Source: Letharia columbiana (lineage: Eukaryota > Ascomycota > Lecanoromycetes > Lecanorales > Parmeliaceae). From it: a stretch of 41,055 nucleotides of DNA. The notes beneath the pieces are model-generated. The model did not search any database, had not been told where the DNA came from, and saw nothing but the letters and a program-made list of their open reading frames with translations. Each line of letters begins with the position of its first letter. Within the stretch, counting starts at the first letter, position 1. Positions 12,894 to 26,189 of the stretch are shown piece after piece. The stretch covers positions 1 through 41,055 of the forward strand of contig NW_023501179.1 in NCBI RefSeq assembly GCF_014066305.1, read 5' to 3'. The position numbers and the translations under genes are program-made.

Positions 12894-14805
12894 GTTCGAC
12901 TATTCGCTTCGCTTATAGTAGTTCTTAACTCAAAGACGTACTAGTTTTAAAGACGCGAAAATTTATTATTTCTTTCTAATTCTATATAGATCTCGATCTA
13001 TAACTTAAATTCTAATAAATACGTCTTAATATATATATACTAGCTTTTATAGACTATAATTCAGCTTTCGAATATAAGTCTTAATAGCCTTATTAGCCTT
13101 TTTTTACTAAATTTCCTTAGCCTAAATAGCTCGCTTTAGAGCCTTCTCCGCCTTTTCTATAACTATTTCTTTTACTATAGTTAGAGATTTACGTATTTAA
13201 TCTACTAATATTTATCCTCTCTTCTAGATAACCGTCTTTAAAAGTATCTTACGTACTCGCTTAACTACGGCCTCTTTATAAATAGTTTTAATATCTCGCT
13301 TAGTAATTTATCTCGAGTAGTTATTAGTAATAGATTCTTTTATAAATCGAGCTAATAGCTATCGTATACTCTTTAAAATAATAAAAGTCTAAGTAATAAG
13401 TAGTTCTTTAAATTATTAATCGTATTTAATAACGTCTTCGGCTTTATAAGGGGTTCTAACAAGTACGAGAGGTATAGATTTAAACTCGTCTAAAGTTATA
13501 GCGCGGAGTGCCAGATTTCTAATTTTTTTAAGTATTACTTTAGAGTTATAGGGTATAAAACTAGTCTTTCGAAAGGTTAAATATATGATATTAGGCGTAA
13601 AGATTTAGATTCTTATTTAATTAAATACTACGAGAAAGTCGAGTCTATTAAAATCGCTACTCTTAAGACGTATAGTCGAATCTATAGTCTTCGTATAGTA
13701 GTATTTAAATAATTGAAAGTATTCTATATCTAATAACTATGTAATATATATAGAATATAGAGAAAGTATAAATAAGTCGATCTTCAATTATTAGATAAAT
13801 ATATAAAATTCGTAGGTGTAGTAGAATTCGAAGCCGTTTAGAATTAAGATTCTTTATTCTTTCACTTAATGATAATAAGAAAATATATTAAAATATAGTA
13901 GTTAGTCGTATATTAGTCGATTATTTAAATATCTAATAGATGAAATAGCTAATATAGTATTCGAAGATAAGTCGTTTTTACCCTATTTATATAGAATATA
14001 AATACCTTTTAGAATTACGAATAGAGGCACACTCTAGTCTATGACGCTAATATATTTTACGAATATAATATAATTATAATTATCTGAATCTACGAATTAT
14101 AGAGATTTACTTTTATTTAAAGTAATAATATAATAGACGATTTCACAGTTAATTCGAAAGCTAGTCTTATCTATATTTCAAATATTCTAATATTATATAT
14201 TCTTCTCTTTATAGCCTCGTCGAAATTTCTTATATATTACGCGTATACTCTTAATATCGTACGTATTCTTATGCTCGACACTAAGAGGTTTTTACTTTTA
14301 TTTATAGTATTTAGAGTATCGTTTTATAAATCGTATAGCTTAATCTTTATCGAGTGATTTAAAGGGATAATACGAATTCGAAGCGATTTTAAGAATATAT
14401 TTAATAGTACTTTAAATGTAATTTAGTCGAAGTAAATACTTAATATTATTTAGACGATTAATATAGTTATATAGCGATTATTCTTAAGTTATAGTAAGAC
14501 GTATGTGAGTAAATATTCGAGTACTTCTAGAAGCTTATTCCCGAAGCCATCTTTATACCCGTCGCGGTTTAAGACTATAATGCTCTGCGGCCGCTATAGC
14601 GCTGCGAAAATAATCGTTCTCATACTTATTAATAGTCTTCTAAACGAGTTTCTCTTACTTAGAATAAGATATAGATATAGTATAGTAAAATAATAATAAA
14701 TTATAATATAGGATATTAAATCGCGAAAAAACGCGTCTTTGAGACTAGTACGTCTTTGAGTTACGGACTACTATAAGCGAAGCGAATAGTCGAACTACGA
14801 TTATA
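12894..14805 (-). mobile_element. Fot/pogo-like DNA transposon, RIP-damaged
   Basis: Terminal inverted repeats of about 70 bp flank 1.9 kb. The left end runs TATAATCGTAGTTCGAC (12894 on) through CAAAGACGTACTAG, and the right end is its reverse complement ending CTACGATTATA at 14805. The outermost TATA is compatible with a TA target duplication, as made by Tc1/mariner-pogo elements. The size matches Fot1-type elements (about 1.9 kb). The minus strand between the repeats carries a broken DDE-type transposase. The ends and 13050-13450 are heavily RIPed, while the middle retains some TpG and CpA. Confidence 0.85.
13050..14690 (-). pseudogene. Fot/pogo DDE transposase, stop-riddled
   Basis: Reading the minus strand from about 14690 to 13050 gives a frame that follows the remembered layout of Fot1-like DDE_1 transposases, with many TAA/TAG interruptions. 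Recognisable blocks are a segment reading SFRINCEIVYYII (around 14140), where the family has the first catalytic region; LNGFEFYYTYEFY (near 13815-13855), which corresponds to the usual CDGYGSHxTxEF block with changes; then LFKYYYTKTIDS and FRKTSFIPYNSKVILKKI further on; and a lysine- and alanine-rich C-terminus near 13070-13200. Most stops are TAG or TAA where Gln or Trp is expected, as C-to-T mutation produces. It is non-functional. In the intact family the protein cuts and pastes the element at TA sites in the nucleus. Confidence 0.8.
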
Positions 14806-17800
14806 GCTAGACTATCGACTAAGAAATTATTATAATTAAAACTATAATTAAAGGCTATAGTACTCGAGATTTATAAAGAAATAGCGTATAAGAAGATTTA
14901 TTAATATATATAGATAAAAAAATCTATTAATATATATAGATAAAAAAATTAAAAATAAAAATAATTACTATAGAGTAGTCGAAGTCGGAGAATATTATAT
15001 TATTAAGATTATTAAGCTTCTAGCGTAGACGCTAGCTTTTCTAATAATCGAGATTAAAAAATAAATCTTAATAAATTAAGATCTAATTTTATTATAATTA
15101 AAAGAGAAGAAATTATATTATTATAATTAAAAGAGATAGAAGATTATAAGATTATAATAGAAGAGAGCTTAAAGAAGAGTAGTAATTATAATTATATTAT
15201 ATATAACTTTAACGCGAAAAGCTTTACGCTTTAATTAGCTCGCTTAAATAAAGCTAATTATTATTATTTTTATCGTTATATTTTAACGCTTATTCTTTTC
15301 TTTCTAATAGATTTATTATAATAGACTTATTATAATATATCTCTTATAATTAAAATTCGCTTAACTTTTATTATATTATATATTATTTAATATCGATAGC
15401 GTTATAAAACGCTTCTTATTATAAAATATTATAAGATATATAAGAATATACTTCTTATATTAATAAATTTCGATTAATAAAATTAACTCTTTTATATATA
15501 TTTAGATTATTAGAATAAAGAAGAAAATTATCTTATAAATAATAGAAGCTTCGATATACGTTTAAAGTCTTTTTATTAAAATTCTATTAGCGATAATATA
15601 TTAACCTTCTCCCCCTTTAACGATTTCTCTTTCTCTTTCTTCGTTAACTTCTCTCTCTCTCTCTTATTCTACTTTACTTTTATAATTATTAAATATTAAA
15701 ATCGAATTATAACTTCTTACTCTTAACTCTTTAAACTTTCTCTCTTTAATTTTATTTACTCTCTTAAAAATAAAGATAAATAATTTATTCGCTAGCGATA
15801 AGGCGATTAACTTATATAAGAGATATATATTATTAATAAATAATAGATAAGACTCTTCCTTTATCGACTTCTCTTTTTCTCTCTTATTTTACTTCGCTTC
15901 TATAATTATTAAGTATTAAAATTAAATTATAACTTCTTACGCTAAACTCTCTAAACGCTCTCTTTTTAACTTTATCTACTTTTTTAAAAATAAAAATAAA
16001 TAATCTATTCGCTAGCGATAAGGCGATTAATCTATATAAGAAATATATATTATTAATAAATAGTAGATAAGATAAAAGATAATAAATATTACTTCTACGT
16101 TAAGAAGATAATTAATAATAAAAGATCGTATATAATAGTTTACTATTTTATATATAAGAAATTTAGATATTTTTTATATATTAAAAGATACTTAAATATA
16201 AGAGTTAATATCTCTTATTTATTCTATTATTTAGTATATATTAGAGTAGAAAAAATATAAATCTAGAAGAAATTTAAGAAGTTAATATTCTAGAATAAGT
16301 AATAATACTATTACTAGAAGCTTAAGATATTAAAGAAGAGATAGAGAAATAAATAAAAGAAGAGATAAGAGATCTAGAATTCGAACGAAATCTAGAAGTA
16401 AAGCGAAATTATATTTATACGCGAGCCTTAAATATAGACGTAATACTTCGATTTATTAAAGATAGATTATAAATATAAACTACGTTTAAAATAATAGCTT
16501 AATAATTAATAAATTATTTCGCTTTTTATAAATAAAGTAAGATTAATAAAAATATAATAATATAATATAACTAAATATATTACTTCGCTTATTTTCTCGA
16601 GAATAAGATAAAATATTTAATTTAAGTTTTTATATATATAATTAATAAGATTAGCTCTTAATTAATTAAGATTTAATTAAGATATATTATTTTAGAAAAC
16701 TAATTATCGAGCTTTAAGAAATCTTTATTTATAAGATTTTAATATATATAAAAGATTATAATACTTAATAATATTTTATAATTAGATTTATAAGTATAAA
16801 AGCGCTAGCTTTTCTAATAATCGAGATTAGAAAATAAATCTTAATAAATTAAGATTTAATTTTATTATAATTTAAAGAGAAGAGATTATTATAATTAAAA
16901 GAGATAGAAAATTATAAGATTATAATAGAAGAGAGTTTAAAGAAGAATAGTAATTATAATTATATTATATATAGCTTTAGCGCGAAAAGTCTCGCGCTTT
17001 AACTAGCTCGCTTAAATAAAACTAATAATCGTTATTTTTATTATCGTATTTTAATACTTATTCTTTTTTTCTTAATAGACTTATTATAATAAACTTATTA
17101 TATATCTTATACTCTCGCTATTACTTATAATATATATCTTATAATTATTTTTAAATTATAAGATAACATTTAAGTATTAAAAATAATAATTTAAATTATT
17201 AATATATTTTAAAAGTTAACTCTATTATAATAATTATTATAATTAAATAATAATTAAATTATTATAGATCTTAGTAAAAAGATAGTTATATATTCTATTA
17301 ACTCGATAAATTATAGCTCGATATTATATATATTATTAGAAAATCTCTAATTATATAATTATTATTTAAGATTAGATTCTTACGAAGTTATATATCTATT
17401 ATTACTCGCGATAAGATAATATAAAAAACTATAGATTTATTATAATATATCTATTATAATATATTTATTATTTATCTTTACTCGTAAAATTAATATTAAA
17501 ATTCGCTTAATTTCTATTATATTATATATTATCTAATATTAATAGCGTTATAAAACGCTTTTTATTATAAAGTATCGCGAGATATATAAGAATATACTTT
17601 TTATATTAACGAATTTAGATTAATAAAATTAACTCTTTTATATATATTTAAATTATTAAAATAAAAAAAAAAATTATCTAATAAATAATAGAAGCTTCAA
17701 TATATATTTAAAGTTTTTTTATTAAAATTCTATTAGTAATAATAGATTAGCTTTCTTCCTCTTCGACGATTTCTCTTTCTCTTTCTTCGTTAATTTCTCT

Positions 17801-19696
17801 TTTTTATTCTTATCTTACTCTTTTAAAAGTAAAGCTTTCTTTATTTTAATTATTAAATATTAAAATTAAATTATAACTTCTTATTCTTAACTCTATAAAT
17901 ACTCTTTCTTCGACTTTATTTATTCTTTTAAAAATAAAGATAAATAATTTATCTATTAGCGATAAGGCGATTAATCTATATAAGAGATATATATTATTAA
18001 TAAATAATAGATAAGATAAAAGATAGCGAATATTACTTCTATATTAAAAAGATAATTAATAATAAAGAATCGTATATAATAATTTACTATTTTACGTATA
18101 AGAAGTTTAAGTATTTTTCTTATATTAAAAGATACTTAAGTATAAAAGTTAATATCTTTTACTCGTTTTATTATTTAGCGTATATTAGAGTAGAGAAGCT
18201 ATAAACTTAAAAGAAATTAAAAAGATTAAATTTTTTAAATAAAGAATAATACTATCGCTAAGAGTTTTAGATATTAAAGAATAAATTAAAGAATAGATAG
18301 AAGAAGAGATAAGAGATCTAGAATCTTAACGGAATCTAAGAGTAGAATAAAATTATAAATCTAGATTATTAAAATAAAGAAGAAAATCGCTCGGCGGATA
18401 ATAGAAGCTTCGATATATATTTAAAGTCTTTTTATTAAAATTCTATTAATAATAATAAATTAGCCTTCTTTCTTTTCGATAACTTCTCTTCTTCTTTCTT
18501 TATTAACTTCTCTCTCTTACTCTTATCTTACTTTCTTAAAAGCGAAGCTTTCTTTATCTTAATTATTAAATATTAAAATCGAATTATAACTTCTTATACT
18601 AGACTCTTTAAATACTCTTTCTTTAACTTTATCTATTTTCTTAAGAGTAGAGATAAATAATTTATTCGCTAGCGATAAAATAATTAATTAATATAAGAGA
18701 TATATATTATTAATAAATAATAGATAAAATAAAAGATAACGAATATTACTATTACGTCGAAAAGATAATTAATAATAAAAGATTATATATAATAGTTTAC
18801 TATTTTACTTATAAAAAGTTTAGATATTTTTCTTATATTAAAAGATACTTAAATATAAGAGTTAATATCTCTTATTTATTTTATTATATAATATATATTA
18901 GAATAAAGAAGTTATAGACTTAAAAGAATAAATTATCTTCGCTTCGCTCTTTACTCTACTCTTTATAAATTTAATTACTTATTTATTTATATATATCGCC
19001 GCGGCGATACTCTACTTACTTATTTACTTATATATATTATCGCGATAACTCTTATAAGTTTAATTATTTAAAAAATAGAGAGAGATTATAATATTTAAAT
19101 AAAGTAATAAATTAACTAGCGAGATTATAATATTTTTTCTAATACGCTATATCGTTAATTCGACGAGTACTATAGCGATTATCTCGAGAATTATATATTA
19201 TAAAAGAATTTCTATATAATATTACGCGTTTATTAAGATATATAATATTTTTAAATATTAATATCGCTACTATAACTAAGTTAACTAAGTTTTTTAATAA
19301 AATAAAATTAAAAGTTTACTTTTTAATTACTATATTATAGCTTCTAATTTAATAAAAATCTATTTAATTATTTATTTAACTTTTATTAAGAGTTTTAAAA
19401 AAAGCTATATTACGTAATTATATATTTTTATTAAGAATTATATATACGTAGAGTATAAATATTATATATCGAGCGATATATTAAAAAATTAAGTCTTAAT
19501 AGAGTTTTCTACTTAGACTTATTTTAAGTAAGATTAAATTAAGATTATATATAAAAGATTATAACGCTTAATAATATTATATATTAAATTAATATAACGC
19601 GGAGATTTAATATATATAATTAATAAATATAAAAGAAAGTATATTATAATTTATATAAAGAAGAATAGATTTTAATATTAATAATATAAGATTTAT

Positions 19697-20443
19697 ATAA
19701 TATTAAATTTTAACGTATATAAACGAATATATAATATTAAATTTCGACGTATATAAATAAATATATAACGTTAAATTTTAACGTATATAAACGAATATAT
19801 AACGTTAAATTTCGATATATATAAACGAATATATAACGCTAAATTTCGACGTATATAAACGAATATATAATATTAAATTTCGACGTATATAAACGAATAT
19901 ATAATGCTAAATTTTAGCGTATATAAACGAATATATAACGCTAAATTCTAGCGTATATAAACGAATATATAACGCTAAATTTCGACGTATATAAACGAAT
20001 ATATAACGTTAAATTTTAACGTATATAAACGAATATATAACGTTAAATTTTAACGTATATAAATAAATATATAACGCTAAATTCTAGCGTATATAAACGA
20101 ATATATAACGCTAAATTCTAGCGTATATAAATAAATATATAACGCTAAATTTCGGCGTATATAAACGAATATATAACGCTAAATTTTAGCGTATATAAAC
20201 GAATATATAACGTTAAATTCTAGCGTATATAAACGAATATATAACGCTAAATTTTAACGTATATAAACGAATATATAACGCTAAATTCTAGCGTATATAA
20301 ACGAATATATAACGCTAAATTCTAGCGTATATAAATAAATATATAATATTAAATTCTAGCGTATATAAACGAATATATAACGCTAAATTTCGACGTATAT
20401 AAACGAATATATAACGCTAAATTCCGGCGTATATAAACGAAAA
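19697..20443. repeat. 34-bp minisatellite, 22 copies
   Basis: A perfectly periodic array: the unit is ACG(C/T)TAAATT(C/T)(T/C)(A/G)(G/A)CG followed by TATATAAACGAATATATA, and 22 copies can be counted by the AAATT landmark. The first 15 bases form an inverted repeat (CGCTA-AATTC-TAGCG in its best form), so each unit can fold into a small hairpin. Copies differ almost only by C/T and G/A at the hairpin arms, and by ACGAATAT versus ATAAATAT. The array ends at CCGGCGTATATAAACGAAAA. There is no coding potential. Confidence 0.95.
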
Positions 20444-21594
20444 TATCGCGCTAGAGTAATCTTATTTTTTTTAATAAAGACGAATCTTAAATTTAATTTC
20501 GAAGATCTTTAAATCTATATTTTATCTACTATTAAGTATTTATATTAATAATTATACTATATAAGATATTTAAATAATATAAAATAATTTAAATAATAGA
20601 AATTAAGTTAGATTTTAAAAATTTTATAGAGAAAATTTAAACTATAACTAGGTTTATAGATATAGAATATAGATTAAATAATATTATTAATCTATCTATT
20701 TTATTTATTATTATTTAGATATATAATATTAAAATTAATTATTAGAAGATAAGAGAAGAAAATATAAATAGTAATCTTTAGATTACTATCGATAACGTCG
20801 TAATTTAAATAAAGTTATTTTATTTTATATAGTTTTAAATTATAAATAATTACTCGTTAATTCTAGATAATTCGTTATAGAAATAATAATTAAAGTATAA
20901 AATAAAATCTATATTAATAGATAGCTAGACTTAAAATATTAAAGATTATATTATTAATATTCTAAAAGCGTTAAAATATAAGATCTTTCTCTCGAGTCTA
21001 GCGTAAAAAGCGTTTCTTCAATCTATTAAAATTAATTATCGCTAGATTTCTATTATTTATAAAAAGAGCTTTTTAATTAATAATCTTAAAATTATTTATT
21101 ACTTTATTTCGCTTTATAATCTTATTCTAATATAAAAGACGTAAAGTATTATTAAAAAAGAATTTTATAAAGAGATATTAATTTTAATAATTAATTATTT
21201 CGCGGAGGAAAAGAATATCTTTAAGAATAGTATTAAGATTATTCGCTATTTAATATTAATTAGATTTCGAAGAAGAATTTAATAATAATATATTATAGAT
21301 ATAGCGAGTTTTCTAGCTAGCTTTAAAAATCTCTATAATATTATTATATAAATTTATAAAGAGAATAATATCTTCGAATATAATTTTTAATCTTTTAGAT
21401 TTATTTATAAAAATTAAAAGATAATCGCGTCGCTCTAATCTAGAGCTAAGATTATATATATTTTCTAATTTATAATTATATTTATTTAAATATTTTAAAA
21501 AGATATAAATTATTAAAAGATTAAAAGTATTAGAATTAATAAAATTAAATTTAACTTCGCTTAATATTAGATATTTTTTAAATTATAAAAAAAA

Positions 21595-21785
21595 AAAAAT
21601 TATATTAAAAAGAGTATATATAAAGAATTCTTAGATTAAGAAGAAAAAAAGAATTATATTAAAGAAAGTATAAATAAAAAACTCTTAGATTAAGAAGAAA
21701 GAGAGAGTTATAAAGAAGAGAGTATAAATAAAGAATTTTTAGATTAAGAAGAAAGAGAGAGTTATAGAGAAGGAAGCGAATTTAA
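21595..21785. repeat. ~55-bp tandem repeat, three copies
   Basis: Three adjacent units share AGAGTATA(T/A)ATAAAGAA, then TTAGATTAAGAAGAAA, then GAGAGTTATA. Unit lengths are about 54-57 bp, close to 18-19 codons. The sequence is lysine/glutamate-rich in one forward frame but broken elsewhere, and probably derives from a low-complexity part of a former transposon protein. Confidence 0.7.
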
Positions 21786-23214
21786 AAGTTTTTTTATAAA
21801 TATATAAATATTTAATTATAACGATAAATATAGAAAACTCTATTACTCGATTATAAATATATATTCGTAGCTAGAGTATTTATAATCTTAATAAAATTCT
21901 AGATAAATAGAATACTAGAGATTTATCTACTTAATTTACGCGATTTATTAAAATTTAAAAAAGCTTCTTTAAATAGTAATCTAATTAAAGATCGAGTAAT
22001 TATATTACTCTTATTTCGAGATCTAATTAAAAAATTAAATATAATTTAAAAGAGAAATTATTATCGCTACGATCTTATTTTAATAAAGATAATATTACTA
22101 TTCTTCTCTAATTTTTTTAATAAATTAAAATTCTTTATAATATTAATAATCTAATTATTTTTTATTTAAATTATCTTTTATTATTTAGCTATAACTCTAA
22201 AAAGTAAAAAACTCGCGAGATTTAAAAATTATAATAGAATAGTTATATCTACTTACGGGAATTAGACTTTATATTTAATTTAATATTTAACTTAATATCT
22301 AATTATAGCCTCGCGAGCGGAAGCGCGTTTTTCTTTTAAAGTTTTTTTAGAATAAGTTATTATAACGAAGAAAAGAGAGTAGAGAAATAAAGATTATATT
22401 TTTATAAGAGATAAGATTAGATTAAATATATAGTAAGCGCGTAATAAATATAAGTTAAAGATAAAATTCTATATTAAAATAGTTAGAAATAAAGTAATAG
22501 AGAGTTTTTTTTTTATTTAAATAGATATTATTTATAGATAATAATAACTTATTAATAATATTTAATTAAATAAATTACGTATAATAATAATAGCGTAAGA
22601 CTAAATTTAATTAAATATATTATTTATAATAATAAATAATATTAATTTTTTAATAAAATAAGATTAAATTTAATTAAATATATTACTTATAATAACGCGC
22701 GATATTAAAATATTTAACTTTACGCGTTATAATAAATAGAAATTATTATTAAATAAAATATATTAAAATAAATATAATCTATAGATTTTAGCGTCGCGAT
22801 TATAGAATATTAAAAGATTTTAAATAAAGTAATATATAAAGAAGAAAGTAAACTAGATAATTAAAAATTAAGAACGCTATTAAATTTAGCGTATTCGCTT
22901 TTATAATTTTAAATCTTAATATTATTATTAAAAGACGTAAAATAATAAAATAAAAATCTAAAAGAATTTTTTTTTTTTTTTTTCTTTAAGTTTTACGTAT
23001 TCGTCGCTATAACTCTAACCCCTTCGCCCGTCTAATAACGCTATAAAAATAATAAAGTTTAATCTACTATTAGTAGATTAAATAGATATTTAAATATAAT
23101 AGTTATAGTAGTTATATTAAACGCGTTCGAAATTAAATAATAATTCTTTTATTTATTTATATAATTATTATTCTTTTACTATTCTATTAATTCTATTAAT
23201 TTTATTAATATAAA

Positions 23215-23990
23215 TATAATCGTCTTCGATATCTCTCGCTTAAAGGTTACTTAATATTTAAGATATATATATCTCTTTACTTATCTCTTAGAGTCTTTAC
23301 TAACGCTCTTAAATTACTTTTCGATAAATTCGCTATTACTAGTAGTCGAGACCGTAAGCGAGCTTAATAGCTATCTATTATTACTTATAAACGCGTTAAA
23401 AAACTCTTAAAAAGAGCTTAAACGAATATATTCTTTTTTATATACTTTTTTTAAGCTAGCGATAAATAAATTAAATTAATATTTAAATATTATAATTATA
23501 TTAAACGCGTTTAATTTAAATATATATACTTCTTTTATTTATCTCTTAAAGCCTCTATTAATATCTTTAAGCTATCTCTTAACGAATTTATTATTATTAA
23601 TAATCGAGGCCGTAAGCGAGCTTAATAGCTATTTACTACTACTTATAAACGCGTTAAAAGACTCTTAAAAAGAGCTCGAATAAATACGTTCTCCTCTATA
23701 TACTTCTCTTAAGTTAGCGATAGATAAGTTAAACTAATATTTAAATATTATAGTTATATTAAACGCGTTCGATTTAGATATATATATCTCTTTTACTTAT
23801 CTCTTTAAGTCTCTATTAACGCCTTTAAACTATTTCTCGATAATTTCGCTACTATTAATAATCGAGACTATAAGAGAGTTTAATAGCTATCTACTATTAC
23901 TTATAAACGCGTTAGAAGACTAAAAAGAGCTCGAATAAATTTACGACTATTATCTTTCTCTATATACTCTTAAGCTAGCGATACTCGACT
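23215..23990. repeat. 258-bp tandem repeat, about three copies
   Basis: The landmark CCGTAAGCGAGCTTAATAGC (or its mutated form) occurs at 23352, 23610 and 23868, exactly 258 bp apart; TTATAAACGCGTTA and TATTAAACGCGTT follow with the same spacing. 258 is 86 codons, so the unit may have been coding. Copies differ by transitions and by small gaps in the third one. Copy A of family X has only the beginning of one unit here. Confidence 0.85.
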
Positions 23991-24533
23991 AGCCGCTTAG
24001 TTAATACTATTTACTCTATTAGCTTAGTAATTTACTTAGTTAAATCGTTAGCTAGTTACTTAGTCATTTACTTAATTAGTTACTTAGTTAGCTATTTAAT
24101 TAAAGAACTTAATTAAATAAAAGAAGAAACTATAATAAACGAATACGGAGAATATTATAAAGAATATTACGAATATAGTTAATAGTAGTAATAATATAAT
24201 AGATCTACTCTCTACGATCTTATATTAATTTATTTAATTAATATAAGAGAAGTTACTATAGTAAGTAAATACGAAGAATATTGCGAAGAATATTACGGAG
24301 AATACTACGAAGAATAGTATAAAGAAATTAAGCGATAATAAGACTATTATCGTTAAGAATACGACTTAACTCTCTAAGATTTTATATTATATACTCTTTA
24401 CGATTTTATATTAAATTATTACTTAGTAAATAAAGAATATTATTATAACTTAGTTTATTATTTCTACTATATTAAGATAATATATATACTAATAATAATA
24501 TTATAAGAGAAGAATCTACTACGATAATTATAG

Positions 24534-24850
24534 TTAATTAAGTCTCTATAGAAGAAATATCAAACGATATATATTTAAATGTATTAAAATCGTTCGATGT
24601 TTATAGCTATTTCATTATTCGAAAGATTTTACTACGATAGAAGATATTATAAAATTCATATTACTTATTAATATATTATCTCTATTTTAGTTAATTAAAT
24701 CTCTATAGAAGAAATATCAAACGATATATATTTAAATAAATTAAAATCGTTCGATATCTATAGCTATTTTATTATTTAAAAGATTTTACTACGATAGAAG
24801 ATATTATAAGATTTATACTACTAATTAATATATTATCTCTATTTCTTTTT
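24534..24850. repeat. 157-bp direct duplication
   Basis: TTAATTAA(G/A)TCTCTATAGA followed by AGAAATATCAAACGATATAT begins at 24534 and again at 24691. The two copies run side by side through TCTATAGCTATTTCATTATT-like and GAAGATATTATAA landmarks. Copy A has only one such segment (about 6742-6890). Confidence 0.85.
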
Positions 24851-25311
24851 AATATTTTTTCTGATACTATCTTACTATTATAGAATTATTACAATCTTTC
24901 TCTATACTCGATATATCTTTCTAATTAGATCTTAGCGCGTCTCTCTTTATATATATATATTTATATATAGATTAAAAACGTATAGTAAGCGGACTTAGAG
25001 TTCGATTTAATCTTTTAGAAAAATTCAACTTTATAAATTTAATTTATAGGCCTTTACTTATATTTATATATTTAACGTAATTCTAAAATAATACTAATTA
25101 TTTTTATTCTTATATAAGATAATAGTAATATATATAAGTTTACTATTAATTCTTAATATATCTCTAGCTTTTCTTTATATATATTTAAGCTAACGAAGAA
25201 GACTTTACTATTACTAAGAGCTTTAATAAGAGTAACTTTTTTAATAACGATATCGCGAGTAGTATTAATTATTATAATATTATCTTTTATCTTCGAGAAT
25301 TATAATATTAA

Positions 25312-25505
25312 TTAGTATATATAAAAGAATAAGATAGAATTAAGTTAGAAAATCTTAAATTTATATATATAGTTAATTATAAATTTAGAGTTACTACGCT
25401 CTTTAATTAGATCGACTAAGTTATCGCGAATAAATAAATTAGCGTTTATAATTATTAAAATCTCTTACTCTACTTTTAACCCTTTAATAACTTTACTATT
25501 TTCTA
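25312..25505 (+). repeat. ~120-bp module plus flank, arm of an inverted pair
   Basis: This RIPed copy of the module at 5097-5215 (core GAGTTACTACGCTCTTTAAT) is followed by a flank containing ATAATTATTAAAATCTCTTA and AACCCTTTAATAACTTTA. The same module and flank occur in inverse orientation at 26450-26760, where two modules bracket one flank. The two sites therefore form a large imperfect inverted repeat around about 0.93 kb that contains pogo-like ends. Confidence 0.65.
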
Positions 25506-25611
25506 TTAAAATTTTAAGATTATTTTTTTAAATTATAAAGCGTATATTACGCTTTTAAACGCTTTAAGAATTTCGAAATTTAATCTTATAATTATTAAAA
25601 GATAAGGTATT

Positions 25612-26075
25612 TAAATATCGCTTACTAAAGATTACTTACTAAAGATCGCTTATTAAAGATCGCTTATTGAATTTATTCGACAGTTCTAGTTAAAAAAACG
25701 GTTATAAATTTATATTATAGACCTTTACTCGTATTATATAATAAATTAATTTCTAAAATAAGTAAATATTAATTAGAAGAGAAGGATAAATTATTTTAGA
25801 GAGAAAATAATAGAATTTAGATAGAAAAAAACGTCTCTTCTAGTAAATACGAGACTTTTATTTAAAGATATATTTAGACTTATTATATTACTAGACTCTA
25901 GAAGCTTCTTAAATTCTATATACTTCGCTTCTTCGCTTATTTTCTCGCTTAGCTTATTCTTATTATAACGAGTAAAGATCTATAAATTAAATTTATAATT
26001 ATTTTATTTAATTAGAACTATCGAGTAAATTTAATAAGCGATTTTTAATAAGCGATTTTTAAATTCTATATCTTT
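25612..26075. mobile_element. Short inverted-repeat element, pogo/MITE-like
   Basis: The left end (25612-25700) contains repeated ATCGCTTATTAAAGATCGC motifs followed by ATTTATTCGACAGTTCTAG. The right end (25990-26075) is the reverse complement: AGAACTATCGAGTAAATTTA, then AATAAGCGATTTTTAATAAG. Motifs of this CGCTTATTAAA type followed by CGA(C/T)AGTTCTAG recall the ends of fungal Tc1/mariner-pogo elements. Length is only about 460 bp, so it could be a miniature non-autonomous element. It is RIPed. Confidence 0.55.
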
Positions 26076-26189
26076 AAAGAATTATAAGATTAAATTTCGA
26101 ATTTTTTTTATCTTTAAAAAGCGTAAGCTATAGACTATAATTTAAAAAAAATCTTAAAATTAAAATAGAAAATAAAAAAGTTATTCTAA

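Larger units (their letters stand above)
14806..22742. repeat. RIP-degraded AT-rich block with large direct repeats
   Basis: About 7.9 kb of CpA-depleted DNA. It contains several long direct repeats. A ~210-bp segment starting at GCTAGCTTTTCTAATAATCG occurs at about 15030 and 16805. A longer unit running from the GAATAAAG/AGAAAATTATC landmark through ATTCGCTAGCGATAA to TATTAAAAGATACTTAA occurs at about 15480-16330, 17640-18310 and 18355-18960. A sub-unit of it, with AACGATTTCTCTTTCTC and CTAGCGATAAGGCGATTAA, is itself duplicated within 15600-16080. No recognisable product remains. The 34-bp minisatellite and the 54-57 bp array inside are listed separately. Confidence 0.7.
22743..25063. repeat. 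Family X copy B, heavily RIPed, uninterrupted
   Basis: This is the continuous counterpart of copy A: 22743-23030 matches 1-290 and 23036-25063 matches 5339-7154. Nearly every CpA/TpG of copy A is TpA here. It holds extra repeats absent from copy A: a 258-bp unit about three times (23200-23990) and a 157-bp unit twice (24534-24850). The counterpart of the tandem array of copy A is reduced to about two degenerate units at 24060-24480. The left boundary is uncertain because copy A is cut by the window edge. Confidence 0.75.

Noticed and set aside
14505..14693. 62-codon forward ORF
   Set aside because: Antisense to the 5' part of the transposase remnant.
19697..20443. CRISPR-like array
   Set aside because: The whole 34-bp unit repeats; there are no unique spacers, and the context is eukaryotic.
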